37,385 bases of DNA from an uncultured bacterium (GCA_903846945.1 CAINCE010000040.1:1-37385), one strand, 5' to 3'; shown: positions 22,701-29,483, counted from the stretch's first letter. Program-made: numbers and translations. The notes: generated by a model from the letters alone, not told the origin.

Positions 22701-24617
22701 TGCTGCAATTCCGTTAACATCGAGTCCTGTAACAGTCGAATTAGAAGCTGCTGTAGCAGTCACTGTAACATTCGTCCCAGAAGGAATCGATGAGCATGAT
22801 ATCGCTCCACACGTGACTGTTCCTGAACCTGTTCCCAAGATTGTGGTGGTTAGAGCGAAATTTGGACTTGAACCCACCGTCACCGTCGCATTCACCACCG
22901 CCGACGTCACACCTGTTGCATTTGAACACGAGATACCATACGTTGTCGTTTGAGTGAGGTTTCCTGTTGATACTGAACCTGATATGGCCTTAGCACCTGC
23001 AAACGTTCCTCCTGTAGCTGTACAAGCTGTGGCGTTGGTTGAGACCCACGTCAGTGTCGAAGGTGATCCTGATGTCACAGAGGTTGGGTTAGCAGAGAGA
23101 GTAGCGGTTGGAGGTGGGGTGACTGTAGATTGTGTCGTCGCAGAGACAGATGATGATTGTAGAGATTCATTGTTTGCTGTATCTCTAGCAGATACAGTGT
23201 AGGAGTAGGTAGTGTTAGGGGTAAGATTAGTGTTCTGGAAGGTAGTACCTGTAATGTTAGGGTCATAGGAGACACCGTTCTTGTAGAGGGTGTACTTCAC
23301 TGTTCCACCAGAATTGTCTGTAGAAGGATTCCATGAGAGGTTAATCTGTGTAGAAGAGACAGCTGTAGCAGTTAGGTTTGTTGGTCTGGTTGGAGCTTGT
23401 GTGTCTGTCGAAGCAGGAGGGATGACGATAGGGACTGTCTTGTAGACGTATGTGCCTGTGATATTAGGAAGCTGGGTAGTATAACAGCCTAGTTGGACAT
23501 ATCCTGTGGTACCCATTCTGTCACCAAGTACTCCTAGGGTAGATGGAACGGTAACAGTGATGCTGTCGTTAGCACCTTTGACTATGCCTAAGGTGGAACC
23601 AAAGATCTTCTGGAGGAAGTTGTTTCCAATAGCTTCGATATTACAGCTCACGATGCCGCCAGAGGTTGTCCAAGTTAGGACGACTGTCTGTGAGCGTTGT
23701 GATGGTGTAGGGGTGGCAGTGAAAGAGGTGATGGCGGGAGTAGCTGATTGTGAGGTGGTGAACTGTTGAGCGATGGTTCCTGTCTGGTTCGATGCGGTAG
23801 ATCTGACCTGGAAGTAGTAGTGGGTGTTAGGTATGAGACCTGTGAGGGTTACAGAGTGAGAGGTGGAGAGAGTTGGGTCTAGAGTAGTATTACTGCCGAA
23901 TGATTGTATCAGACCATAGTAGACCTGTGTGTCAGATGGGATATTGGTTGTCCAGGTGATAGTGGCACCAGTAGAGGAGACTGTGTGGACGGAGACGCCG
24001 GAGACTTGAGGTGGGTAGGTTGGAGCTGGAGGGGTGGAAGGGGTGGTGGTGACGTTGAGGGTCGCATATATAGCTGCGTGACCCGTACCTCCTGTAGATG
24101 ATGGGAAGGTGGCTGGCATGGTTCCATATGTAAATGAAGCAGATTTGTAGGAACCAGAGGTACTCCATGGGAAGTACAGGTTGTTAGAGTTGGTGAGGTA
24201 TGTAAGCCAGTAGGTACCAGCTGTGAGAGATCTGGCGGTTACAGGAGAAGTGTTCCAACCAGATACTGGTGTAATCTCGTTGGTTTCAGCTACTTTGGCA
24301 CCACTAGTATCATATATACCTAGTCGAAGCTTGCCAGAAGGAGTAGTGACGTAGAAAGAGAGGCTCTGTACGGTAGCAGTCTGCCCGAGAGTAAATTGTT
24401 GACCTATGAGGTGGTTAGCATCACCGTGGTCATCTTGCTGAGTTAAGTTAGTACTGGTCTCACCCATGGTGACTGACTGGGTTACCTGTGCCACCTGTGT
24501 TTGTGGTGGTACTGTAGCTATGTTAGTAACTGGGTTTTGAGTAATGATGACAGAGAGTAGTGCTCCTACACCTATGACCGCTGCAAAGAGTGCTAGGGCT
24601 ATTTGGTTGGGTTTCAT
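16728..24617 (-). CDS. Giant secreted protein with FN3/Ig-like and four beta-helix modules
   Basis: A 2629-residue exported protein. An N-terminal hydrophobic segment (ALALFAAVIGVGALLSVIIT) serves as signal or anchor. A jelly-roll-like domain (about 50-190), FN3 domains (about 203-290 and 405-495), Ig-like domains (to about 580) and a bacterial-repeat domain follow. Four parallel beta-helix modules begin near 669, 1165, 1673 and 2195, each opening with C-x3-C-x-YI (for example GCTGTCRYITP) and ending in GAYEYTG or GAFEY; their bodies carry Asn-rich rungs such as IKNSILHD and IYNNTFL. Bacterial-repeat domains at about 1099-1142 and 2128-2171 share an exact 131-bp DNA repeat. Beta-helix proteins are often carbohydrate lyases or adhesins; a surface adhesion role is inferred. 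The gene is a single transcription unit. Confidence 0.8.
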   Translation of the reverse strand: MKPNQIALALFAAVIGVGALLSVIITQNPVTNIATVPPQTQVAQVTQSVTMGETSTNLTQQDDHGDANHLIGQQFTLGQTATVQSLSFYVTTPSGKLRLGIYDTSGAKVAETNEITPVSGWNTSPVTARSLTAGTYWLTYLTNSNNLYFPWSTSGSYKSASFTYGTMPATFPSSTGGTGHAAIYATLNVTTTPSTPPAPTYPPQVSGVSVHTVSSTGATITWTTNIPSDTQVYYGLIQSFGSNTTLDPTLSTSHSVTLTGLIPNTHYYFQVRSTASNQTGTIAQQFTTSQSATPAITSFTATPTPSQRSQTVVLTWTTSGGIVSCNIEAIGNNFLQKIFGSTLGIVKGANDSITVTVPSTLGVLGDRMGTTGYVQLGCYTTQLPNITGTYVYKTVPIVIPPASTDTQAPTRPTNLTATAVSSTQINLSWNPSTDNSGGTVKYTLYKNGVSYDPNITGTTFQNTNLTPNTTYSYTVSARDTANNESLQSSSVSATTQSTVTPPPTATLSANPTSVTSGSPSTLTWVSTNATACTATGGTFAGAKAISGSVSTGNLTQTTTYGISCSNATGVTSAVVNATVTVGSSPNFALTTTILGTGSGTVTCGAISCSSIPSGTNVTVTATAASNSTVTGLDVNGIAATCALNATTCTKSAVISAAGTITAVFTSNIIGAGCTGTCRYITPNGTGGGTSWTDAASWNTNFARGATYYIAGGSYSGKTFNTAPSATTYVNIVKATQANSGSVSGWQASYGNQATFSGTLSFTTNYWNIDGVTGGGHGNWKGASTPFGFKINVTTSSSGSGILLGVDGLNHFNFAHIEIAGYWGLPSVYNHAVETWPNASDLTVRYAYFHDMGNCLFRVSSSNLFVEYLYGGKFGRASAIDSSVHTELASIWQGLLVNGGPAGGVAVNNITFANSIFTWMESTGGLMLGGDSFKIYGNVFTNGNTGWQGSDGAVGGWTNRQNSNFKVYNNSFIGILNVFGLIGDRSTGNVAYNNIFYNSSGINPQMFDSQGYNHFVGYYPGKPYTVPSQTGATTGTTNPFKDITNEDFTLVANTAAGIVAGAPTTDPTGAARTTMTRGAYEYTGSVSPTTYTLTATAGSNGTISPVGVTTVNSGKSQTYTITPAGGYQVSSVTVDGVSVGAVTSYIFSNVIANHTITATFSAVVAGGACPTTTCYYIRSGSSGNGSSWSNAAGNLPGTLTRGTTYYLADGSYGAHTFADNASGSTYIYIKKATDADHGNGAGWVSSYGVGQAVFSSLSFQPASSGNSGYYDFNGYSATATHNAGIKVVFGNGSIGINYWASGNHPYNSFKYMEIAGPAGASAYPYLTTPDTLGMWINANSAAGNTSHMLVSHCYFHGMATAIQDSNTGGNDYMTVEYSEFADLSSSNAGNHDNIWWLGSSYAIFRYNVSHNFSAEGIFLGWAPGMSHTGVEIYGNLFYDGIGSARGVEFREADSGSAAPFTNIKIYNNTFVDLPQASVRVMANSSTSGIDIKNNISVNTGGIYFENGGSGITQATNLTTTTSVFKSFASRDFHLAAPTTSGTTLASLYSTDMDGITRGTGGVWDIGAYEYTGTQGGDTQAPTVTTFTIPSTSSSLTVPITTFTATDNINVTGYMVTTTATAPTSSASGWTSTAPTSYTVSANGTYTLYAWAKDAAGNVSLSKSANVTVTISVSSCTGRCFYIDYATGSNANNGTSKSTPWKLAPGMVGFTGSYTHQAGDKFIFKGGVTWPAAALPLTVAYSGSSDTVRDYYGVDQTWYTGTSWVKPVFDGNYLVSSIFSLGSLSYITIDGLELSHVSTGSIDGTGLISGGSPSYITISNCYLHGWKTTASSDGAHGGVIFTSTASNQSTDLIDNCEISNAENSSRWNGVMVRAVGSIKNSILHDNSSAVLFTLDYDHNTMYNISNPNGGFDPNYHTNGVYLDAMTMGANVGYIRNSIFHDVNYGANMAYLNGRGATLYAYNNIFYGQISSQGAIEIDPYDYGANQTSGVYKIFNNTAYILSNTPLVHVVNRAGSPQPSSIVIENNHVIGTSVYTDDNGPSAGYTRKNNLVQTLSVASGQGYTQASLWIPTISTGGTIDAGYSPDATFFAKDIIGTTRPQGSAWDIGAYEYTGSTLAPVTYSITATAGSNGTISPVGVTTVNSGKSQTYTITPAGGYQVSSVTVDGVSVGAVTSYTFSNVVTNHAISATFTLSGGGTSGCTGTCYYITPSGAGLKNGSDWSNAYAGWPTFSRGTSGTTYYLADGTYGRKTLDTPANGTQTISIVKAIGATGQSGHGTDIGWNQTTMGTGQANIDGFDVNTSYWTIDGQKGAGFSVLPPDNNGADYGINFTNRYAVFNVGTTGDGLQLTNISISHVYAATDVTVPNTAGGGHFFAEYSAGYTNESVSNLTISHSYFYGWGQALVMAGRSTWSNVTWEYNVYEQMYTSQTYNFHGNPINALWSPATNLIVRYSLFYGTYGDGGLSEVISANGSQITNSKIYGNVFDQGWTGRAIIGGNGQVASGLAAISNSYIYNNTFLNSALGKPQPGGGLAGVDSGSGNTFVNNLAYSANATVSSVASGGEHHNEYIYTTNTPSGTGDVVISANTSPFIDWTTKNYALTGNTTAGATLGSEYGYDARGRARTTWTRGAFEY
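18106..18236. repeat. Internal duplication, copy 2 (131 bp identical)
   Basis: Identical base for base to 21193-21323, offset 3087 bp. It encodes the core of the bacterial-repeat domain in the giant protein. Confidence 0.95.
21193..21323. repeat. Internal duplication, copy 1 (131 bp identical)
   Basis: Identical to 18106-18236. The flanking sequence diverges at once on both sides. Confidence 0.95.
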
Positions 24618-24758
24618 GTGGTTAGTGTTAAATGAGAAGTCAAAAACGGAAAAACTGTCGCAAATACAACGACATTTTACATTTGTTTCTTCACATTTTG
24701 ACTTATGTTGTTAATAACGGCACCAATTTCCCCTTCCAGGGAGAGAATTGATATGGGT
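24618..24758 (-). other. Leader of the giant protein gene
   Basis: About 135 nt between a TATAAT box and the ATG. A hairpin is possible (CAATT with AATTG around CCC/GGG, about 24724-24750). No open reading frame is convincing and no Shine-Dalgarno is seen. Confidence 0.35.
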
Positions 24759-24846
24759 ATTATAGCGTCAAGTGAGGATTTGTGGAAACTAGTTATCCAC
24801 ATAATCCGAGCGCGGACGATATATGAGCGAAGCGAATATACCTTGG
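24759..24846 (-). promoter_or_regulatory. Promoter module A (giant protein gene)
   Basis: On the minus strand: a GCTTCGC-containing block, CTCGG (24810-24806), a hairpin TGTGGA/TCCACA that includes a perfect DnaA box (TTATCCACA, 24793-24801 on the plus strand), TCCTC, and GCTATAAT with the hexamer at 24764-24759. The same order and exact spacing occur upstream of the gene starting at 32488 (module B). Confidence 0.45.
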
Positions 24847-24898
24847 ATGACGGGGGGGCCGCAAGGAATAATGGGATAACTAATTTTTAGGAGAGACA

Positions 24899-24921
24899 AA
24901 AGAGCCCTTTTGGGGCTCTTT
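24899..24921 (-). terminator. Terminator of the ribosomal protein operon
   Basis: AAAGAGCCC (24899-24907) pairs with GGGCTCTTT (24913-24921). On the minus strand it is followed by T residues. It lies 22 bases after the rpsI stop. Confidence 0.85.
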
Positions 24922-24943
24922 ATAAAAATCTCAAATAAAAATA

Positions 24944-25354
24944 CTAACGTTTAGACCACTGTGGAGACTTGCGCGCTTTCTTCAAGCCGAACTTCCTGCG
25001 TTCCTTGGCACGGGCATCACGTTTCAAGAACCCAATCTTCTTCAATCGCCCACGAATGGTTATATCATAGACCAGTAATGCACGAGAGATACCATGTCGC
25101 ATAGCTTCTGACTGGGCAGATATACCTCCACCAGAAACTTTGGCTGTTATATGGAACTTTTCTGCGGCCTTACCATGAGTGATGGCATCCGTAACTGTCT
25201 GTTGCATCTCTTTTGTCGCAAAATATTCTTCGAGAGATTTCTCATTTACTTCATAGCTCGACTTTGGAGCAACGAAAAGTCTGACACGAGCAACAGCGGT
25301 CTTTCTGCGTCCTACAGCTTCGAAGTATTTTGTTTTGGTGGTTGTTGGGGTCAT
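24944..25354 (-). CDS. rpsI: Small-subunit ribosomal protein S9
   Basis: 136 residues, last gene of the operon. It has YFEAVGRRKTAVARVRLF near the N terminus, VSGGGISAQSEAMRHGISRAL and RRKFGLKKARKSPQWSKR at the end. The C-terminal Lys-Arg tail reaches the ribosomal P site in known structures. It pairs with rplM upstream in the usual L13-S9 order. The 117-base gap from rplM contains inverted 9-nt arrays. Confidence 0.97.
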   Translation of the reverse strand: MTPTTTKTKYFEAVGRRKTAVARVRLFVAPKSSYEVNEKSLEEYFATKEMQQTVTDAITHGKAAEKFHITAKVSGGGISAQSEAMRHGISRALLVYDITIRGRLKKIGFLKRDARAKERRKFGLKKARKSPQWSKR

Positions 25355-25365
25355 TGTTATGAGTT

Positions 25366-25471
25366 AAAAGTCTGTAAAGTCCTTAAAGTCTTAAAGTGGT
25401 GATTTGAGTGATAAATGACATTTGTTTGATTTATGGACTTTATAAACTTTATAGACTTTCGACTTTATGGA
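25366..25471. repeat. Inverted pair of 9-nt arrays between rplM and rpsI
   Basis: Arm 1 (25366-25396) has units AAAGTCTGT, AAAGTCCTT, AAAGTCTTA. Arm 2 (25435-25471) has the complementary family GGACTTTAT, AGACTTTCG, ACTTTATGG. The arms can form a long imperfect stem. Confidence 0.7.
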
Positions 25472-25816
25472 CTATTCCTTGATTGATAAATTCTGCATTC
25501 TTTTGTCACGCAACCTATTGTCTGGCAACATCCTGTAGATCGCTCTGCGAAATACTTCACCAAAACCGCGTCGTGCTATGAGTGCGGCCAATGTCTCACT
25601 ATTTAATCCTCCACGGTGACCTGTATAAGTGACATAGACATCCTTGATCTTCTTCTCCGCAGAAATATCCGCCATCGCGACATTGGAAATCTCTACTTTC
25701 GTATCTGCGATTTTGTTCTTCGCAAAAGTTGGTGAATTCTTACCCATGAGAACAGAAGCTGCTTCACTAGCAACTCTTCCCAACTTTCTTCCTTGTGCAT
25801 CGATCTTGTAATTCAT
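25472..25816 (-). CDS. rplM: Large-subunit ribosomal protein L13
   Basis: 114 residues, shorter than the usual about 142. The start YKIDAQGRKLGRVASEAASVLMGK matches the family from its first conserved strand, so the roughly 14-residue N-terminal extension is missing. YVTYTGHRGGLNSETLAALIARRGFGEVFRRAIYRMLPDNRLRDKRMQNL is the conserved core, here interrupted only by family-typical loops. The C terminus also stops early. The position before rpsI is standard. Confidence 0.95.
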   Translation of the reverse strand: MNYKIDAQGRKLGRVASEAASVLMGKNSPTFAKNKIADTKVEISNVAMADISAEKKIKDVYVTYTGHRGGLNSETLAALIARRGFGEVFRRAIYRMLPDNRLRDKRMQNLSIKE

Positions 25817-25839
25817 ATTTATGCTGATTTTTATTAATG

Positions 25840-25915
25840 GAATTATGATATATGAGATATGAAATATGATTTTTTAATTGATCTTATATCTTATTTCATA
25901 TTTCCTATCTCATCT
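25840..25915. repeat. Inverted pair of 7-nt arrays between rplQ and rplM
   Basis: Arm 1 units TATGATA, TATGAGA, TATGAAA, TATGATT (about 25845-25872). Arm 2 units ATCTTAT, ATCTTAT, TTCATAT, TTCCTAT, CTCATCT (25881-25915). The arms are largely complementary. Confidence 0.7.
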
Positions 25916-26264
25916 AAACAAACTCGATAATAGCCATCGCCGCACCATCTAGGACGCGATTGGGCATTTTGATAATCCTAGTGTATCCTCCTGCGCGTTT
26001 CATGTACTTGGGAGCAAGGACATCGAAAAGTTTCTTTGTCTCATCACTACCCTGTATACGAGCATTGACTATGCGTCTACCTGCTACCGTACCAGACTTT
26101 GCAGAAGTAATCAATTTCTCCACAAAAGGACGAACTTCCTTGGCCTTCGCTAGAGTCGTGCGCATCTTGTCATCACGAATGAGGTTGCGCGCCAAAGAAC
26201 GCATGAGAGCATGTCTCTGTGTCTTTTCTCTGCCGAATTTTCTTGTGTTTGAATGGTGTCTCAT
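25914..26264 (-). CDS. rplQ: Large-subunit ribosomal protein L17
   Basis: 116 residues. MRHHSNTRKFGREKTQRHALMRSLARNLI at the start is the classic L17 N terminus, with the conserved KEVRPFVEKLIT and MKRAGGYTRIIKMPNRVLDGAAMAIIEFV at the end. L17 sits near the peptide exit tunnel. It follows rpoA, as in the alpha operon of most bacteria. Confidence 0.97.
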   Translation of the reverse strand: MRHHSNTRKFGREKTQRHALMRSLARNLIRDDKMRTTLAKAKEVRPFVEKLITSAKSGTVAGRRIVNARIQGSDETKKLFDVLAPKYMKRAGGYTRIIKMPNRVLDGAAMAIIEFV

Positions 26265-26271
26265 ATTAGTT

Positions 26272-26330
26272 AAGTCCTTAAAGTCTGAAAGTTTTTAAAG
26301 TCCCTACTTTATGGACTTTCGACTTTCTAC
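26272..26330. repeat. Inverted 9-nt arrays between rpoA and rplQ
   Basis: Arm 1 (AAGTCCTTAAAGTCTGAAAG, 26272-26291, then AAAGTCC) and arm 2 (ACTTTATGGACTTTCGACTT, 26306-26325) are complementary families. Arm 2 runs into the last codons of rpoA. Confidence 0.65.
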
Positions 26331-27319
26331 TGTTTTAGTGTAATCCCATGTTGTGCCAATAATTTCTTTATCTCTTGCATTCCCTTTGCTCCCAATCCAT
26401 CAACATCCATGATGTCTGACTCTTTCTTTCGAGCTAGACCTCCTAGAGTGCGGATATTTGCAGCGGTCAAGGCTTTGGCTGTTCGAGCAGAGAATCCGAG
26501 TGAATCGATGCGAGTCTTTAGGAGTTCTGTATCAACTCCCTTTAACATATCAACCGCGACACCCTCTTTCTCAGTCGCGTCCTCTTTCTTGCCCTTGGTT
26601 ACGGCGACTTCTTCTTCAGTAACTTCCTCTTCCTTGAATCCGATGATGGCCTTTAGCTGTGTGATCATGAGAGCGATAGACTTCTCGAGTGCTTCATGAG
26701 GGGTGATAGTACCATCTGTCTCGATAGAGAGACGAAGTCTATTGAAATCTGTTCTGTCACCGACGCGCATATTTTCAACCTCATAGTTAGCTTTCCTTAT
26801 AGGTGTGAAAGCAGCGTCCAATGTGATGGCTCCGATCTCTACACGATCTTTCTGGATGACTTGTTTAGAAACATATCCTAGACCTCTCTCTGCAACCATC
26901 TCTATAGAGATCTCAGCATTCTTGTCGGTGAGTGATGCGATATGTAGATCTGGATTCAATACTTCTGCCTGTCCAGGTACCTCGATATCCTTGGCTGTAA
27001 CATCCTTTATGCCCTTCACCTTCAATGTGAGAGTTTGTGGCTCATCTGTATCTATGCGAATGCGAATCTTCTTTAGGGCTAGCAATATAGCGACAACATC
27101 CTCTTTTACTCCATCGATAGTGGAAAATTCATGTTCCACTCCAGTGATCTTAACTTTGGTGATAGCAGCACCTGGCAATGAAGAGAGGATGATGCGACGC
27201 AATGAATTACCTAAAGTATGCCCATAACCTGGATACAAACCGTCTATCTCATAGACACCACTAGTAGCGTCTTCGCGGATGACTTTTGGTTTTGAAGGTA
27301 AAACAACGTCGTATGTCAT
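26327..27319 (-). CDS. rpoA: RNA polymerase alpha subunit
   Basis: 330 residues. The N-terminal domain (about 1-230) includes GLYPGYGHTLGNSLRRIILSSLPGAAITKVKI, the dimerisation and assembly signature, and NYEVENMRVGDRTDFNRLRLSIETDGTITPHEAL near its end. A charged linker (about 233-265, rich in Glu and Lys) leads to the C-terminal HhH domain (LKTRIDSLGFSARTAKALTAANIRTLGGL, GLGAKGMQEIKKLL), which contacts UP elements and activators. It lies between rpsD and rplQ, as in the alpha operon. Confidence 0.97.
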   Translation of the reverse strand: MTYDVVLPSKPKVIREDATSGVYEIDGLYPGYGHTLGNSLRRIILSSLPGAAITKVKITGVEHEFSTIDGVKEDVVAILLALKKIRIRIDTDEPQTLTLKVKGIKDVTAKDIEVPGQAEVLNPDLHIASLTDKNAEISIEMVAERGLGYVSKQVIQKDRVEIGAITLDAAFTPIRKANYEVENMRVGDRTDFNRLRLSIETDGTITPHEALEKSIALMITQLKAIIGFKEEEVTEEEVAVTKGKKEDATEKEGVAVDMLKGVDTELLKTRIDSLGFSARTAKALTAANIRTLGGLARKKESDIMDVDGLGAKGMQEIKKLLAQHGITLKQ

Positions 27320-27376
27320 AGTTTTTATATTATTATTAAATAAGAGGATTAATTATACATTAAAATCACCAAATGT

Positions 27377-27982
27377 CTAGCGTGTGTAGAACTCTAGAAC
27401 TTGGCGAACATCGAAGAGTAGTTCCGTCATATCTGTGACCGGAATACCATCTACTGTGATCTCACGCTTTTCTGCGTCTACTTTGACCCAAGCTGGGACC
27501 TTCGTTGTCTTTATTTCCTCGTCGAGCTTGGCAAAAATAACCTTGTTCTTGCTACCTTCGCGGATAGCGATCTTGTCCCCTATCTTTACTTGGAGTGAGG
27601 GGATCGTGATCTTCTTTCCATTCACAGTGATATGACCATGTGACACCATCTGCCTGGCTGCCGATCGGGTTGGTGCAAATCCTGCACGAACCATGACGTT
27701 ATCGATGCGTCCTTCTAGGAGCTGCATGAGGTTCTTCGCATTGTCTCCCGTAGACTTCAGTGCTTGCTTCACATAATTTGTGAACTGCTTGCCTCCGACA
27801 CCGTAGCTAAAGCGTGCTTTCTGCTTTTCCATCATCTGACGACCATATTCACTCTTTACACCACGACGACGCACGGTCTTTACCTTGCGTTGTGCGCGCA
27901 TAGCATACTTCTGAGTCTGCGTCTTTCGGAAGATTGGCGCTCCTAGGTATCTTGCTTTTTTGTATCGTGGTCCTATTTTCAT
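27377..27982 (-). CDS. rpsD: Small-subunit ribosomal protein S4
   Basis: 201 residues. An N-terminal basic region (GPRYKKARYLGAPIF) without the zinc cysteines found in some S4 proteins is followed by the S4 RNA-binding domain (LLEGRIDNVMVRAGFAPTRSAARQMVSHGHITVNGKKITIPS) and the conserved ending LFDVRQVLEFYTR. In E. coli S4 represses the alpha operon translationally; whether that applies here cannot be seen. The spacer to rpsK carries inverted 7-nt arrays. Confidence 0.97.
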   Translation of the reverse strand: MKIGPRYKKARYLGAPIFRKTQTQKYAMRAQRKVKTVRRRGVKSEYGRQMMEKQKARFSYGVGGKQFTNYVKQALKSTGDNAKNLMQLLEGRIDNVMVRAGFAPTRSAARQMVSHGHITVNGKKITIPSLQVKIGDKIAIREGSKNKVIFAKLDEEIKTTKVPAWVKVDAEKREITVDGIPVTDMTELLFDVRQVLEFYTR

Positions 27983-27995
27983 GTTATTTGAATAG

Positions 27996-28075
27996 ATTTA
28001 TGATTTAAGATTTATGATTTAAGATTCATCGCATTTTTTTCTTCGTAAATCCTAAATCGTAAATCTTAAATCTTG
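27996..28075. repeat. Inverted 7-nt arrays between rpsK and rpsD
   Basis: Arm 1 units ATTTATG, ATTTAAG, ATTTATG, ATTTAAG, ATTCATC (27996-28030). Arm 2 (28044-28075) CGTAAATCCTAAATCG followed by TAAATCT units, complementary to arm 1. Confidence 0.8.
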
Positions 28076-28078
28076 TGA

Positions 28079-28510
28079 TTAGACGCGGCGTGGTTTCTTT
28101 GGTTGTGGGCCGTTAAATGGAATAGGGGTTTCATCCTTGATGGATGTAATCATGATACCCTTCGAGACGAATCCTCGAATAGCTGACTCGCGACCTGAGC
28201 CAACACCTTTCACAACTACATCAACTTCCTTAAGGCCGATATTTGCTGCCTTTAGAGCGAGTGTCTCACCAACCTTGGCTGCTGCAAATGGAGTACCTTT
28301 CTTTGCACCACGGAATCCTGCCGCACCTGATGACCCCCACATGAGTGCATTGCCTGACTTGTCTGTTAGCATCACCTTTGTATTGTTATAGGTAGATTGA
28401 ACATGCAAAATACCAGCGTCAACGCGCTTTTTTGAGGACACCATCTGCGACTTCGACTTATCATCGGTTGATTTCGCTCCTTCAGTTGTTGTAATTCGTT
28501 TTTTTCCCAT
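28079..28510 (-). CDS. rpsK: Small-subunit ribosomal protein S11
   Basis: About 143 residues from the ATG at 28510 (an in-frame GTG nine codons upstream is less likely). After a basic N-terminal extension of about 30 residues comes GILHVQSTYNNTKVMLTDKSGNALMWGSSGAAGFRGAKKGTPFAA, VKGVGSGRESAIRGF and the conserved end ITSIKDETPIPFNGPQPKKPRRV. It forms part of the 30S platform. The order rpsM-rpsK-rpsD is standard. Confidence 0.96.
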   Translation of the reverse strand: MGKKRITTTEGAKSTDDKSKSQMVSSKKRVDAGILHVQSTYNNTKVMLTDKSGNALMWGSSGAAGFRGAKKGTPFAAAKVGETLALKAANIGLKEVDVVVKGVGSGRESAIRGFVSKGIMITSIKDETPIPFNGPQPKKPRRV

Positions 28511-28542
28511 TGTTTTAATCTTATTTTTGCGTTTCACTTTTT

Positions 28543-28596
28543 GACTTTATGGACTTTCCGGACTTTATAGACTTTATGGACTTTATGGACTTTCCG
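28543..28596. repeat. Six perfect-length 9-bp units between rpsM and rpsK
   Basis: GACTTTATG, GACTTTCCG, GACTTTATA, GACTTTATG, GACTTTATG, GACTTTCCG. The number of units and total length (54 bp) equal the array inside pheT at 12949-13002. Confidence 0.9.
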
Positions 28597-28600
28597 ACTT

Positions 28601-28981
28601 CTATGTCTTCTCCTCCTTTCGTCTTCCAGATCCCATAGTCTTTCTGACATTACCCCTAACTGTACGGGAATTGGTTTTTGTTCTCTGACCTCGAGCTGGG
28701 AGGTGTCTAGCATGTCTGCTACCCCTGTACGCCTTGATATCTTTCAATCTCTTGATATTTCCAGCAACTTCACGGCGGAGATCTCCTTCTATCTTGTGAC
28801 CCTCCACGAGCTTTCGAACAGCATTCTCCTGCTCTACTGTGAGATCTTTTGGCTTCATACTAACAGCTACATTGGCCTGCTTCAAAACTTTGAGTGCTCG
28901 TGAACGACCAACACCATATATCGCCGTTAGGGCGATCTCCATTCTTTTGTTATCGGGTAGTGTTATTCCTAGGATTCTCAT
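28601..28981 (-). CDS. rpsM: Small-subunit ribosomal protein S13
   Basis: 126 residues. MRILGITLPDNKRMEIALTAIYGVGRSRA is the S13 N terminus with its helix-hairpin-helix, followed by IEGDLRREVAGNIKRLKDIKAYRGSRHARHLPARGQRTKTNSRTVRG. S13 contacts tRNA and the subunit bridge at the 30S head. It starts 15 bases after the rpmJ stop. Confidence 0.97.
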   Translation of the reverse strand: MRILGITLPDNKRMEIALTAIYGVGRSRALKVLKQANVAVSMKPKDLTVEQENAVRKLVEGHKIEGDLRREVAGNIKRLKDIKAYRGSRHARHLPARGQRTKTNSRTVRGNVRKTMGSGRRKEEKT

Positions 28982-28996
28982 TGATATAATTGATTT

Positions 28997-29113
28997 CTAA
29001 CCTTGCCTCTGTTTATGCCTTGGGTTCGACTTGCAAACTACATAAACATATGACCCTCGACGAACGACGGTGCATTTCGGACATATTTTTCTGACGGCTG
29101 CTTTGACTCTCAT
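28997..29113 (-). CDS. rpmJ: Large-subunit ribosomal protein L36
   Basis: A 38-residue protein that is easily missed. It begins [20 protein letters not shown], then continues with [16 protein letters not shown]. The length is exactly the family norm. The zinc ligands are complete: Cys11, Cys14, Cys27 and His33 (the zinc-bearing form). It lies between infA and rpsM, the normal order. Upstream, between infA and this gene, are inverted 7-nt arrays. Confidence 0.95.
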   Translation of the reverse strand: MRVKAAVRKICPKCTVVRRGSYVYVVCKSNPRHKQRQG

Positions 29114-29119
29114 TGTAAT

Positions 29120-29191
29120 TTAGTGATTAGTTGCTAGTGACTAGTGATTAGTTATGCGTTTACTGGTCACTAATCACTAACCCCTAACCAC
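29120..29191. repeat. Inverted 7-nt arrays between infA and rpmJ
   Basis: Arm 1 TAGTGAT, TAGTTGC, TAGTGAC, TAGTGAT, TAGT (about 29121-29152). Arm 2 ACTGGTC, ACTAATC, ACTAACC, CCTAACC (29162-29189). The arms are complementary. Confidence 0.8.
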
Positions 29192-29210
29192 TTTATCAAT
29201 ACTCTAAATA

Positions 29211-29432
29211 TTAAAATCTCCTGGTAATCCTTGCCCTTCCTCCATACGGATCCAACTCGAGTTCGACACGGTCGCCAATGAGAACACGGATGCGATTCAT
29301 CCGCATTTTACCAGCTAGGTAGGCAAGGATGACTTCCTTCGTGCCTTCGAGCTCAACCTTAAACAGCGTGTTCGGCATAGCCTCTATGACTCTGCCAAGT
29401 GCTGGATGTTTAGGTTTAGATGATATATCCAT
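29211..29432 (-). CDS. infA: Translation initiation factor IF-1
   Basis: 73 residues, a single S1/OB-fold domain with [48 protein letters not shown] and a basic end [10 protein letters not shown]-1 binds the 30S A site. It is the first gene of the operon. A promoter (TTGACT, 18 bp, TAATAT) lies 22 bases before the ATG, which gives a leader of about 14 nt without a clear Shine-Dalgarno. Confidence 0.95.
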   Translation of the reverse strand: MDISSKPKHPALGRVIEAMPNTLFKVELEGTKEVILAYLAGKMRMNRIRVLIGDRVELELDPYGGRARITRRF

Positions 29433-29453
29433 TACGTAAAAGGACGCCTGAAG

Positions 29454-29483
29454 ATATTAGCAGAAAAGGGGTATAAAAGTCAA
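29454..29483 (-). promoter_or_regulatory. Promoter of the infA-rpsI operon
   Basis: On the minus strand TTGACT (29483-29478), 18 bp, TG-C-TAATAT with the hexamer at 29459-29454. It is an extended -10 promoter with a near-consensus -35. Confidence 0.65.

Noticed and set aside
18199-24168. Numerous shorter frames on both strands inside the giant gene
   Set aside because: They are by-products of the Ser/Thr/Gly-rich repeats; none has a start signal or recognisable domain.
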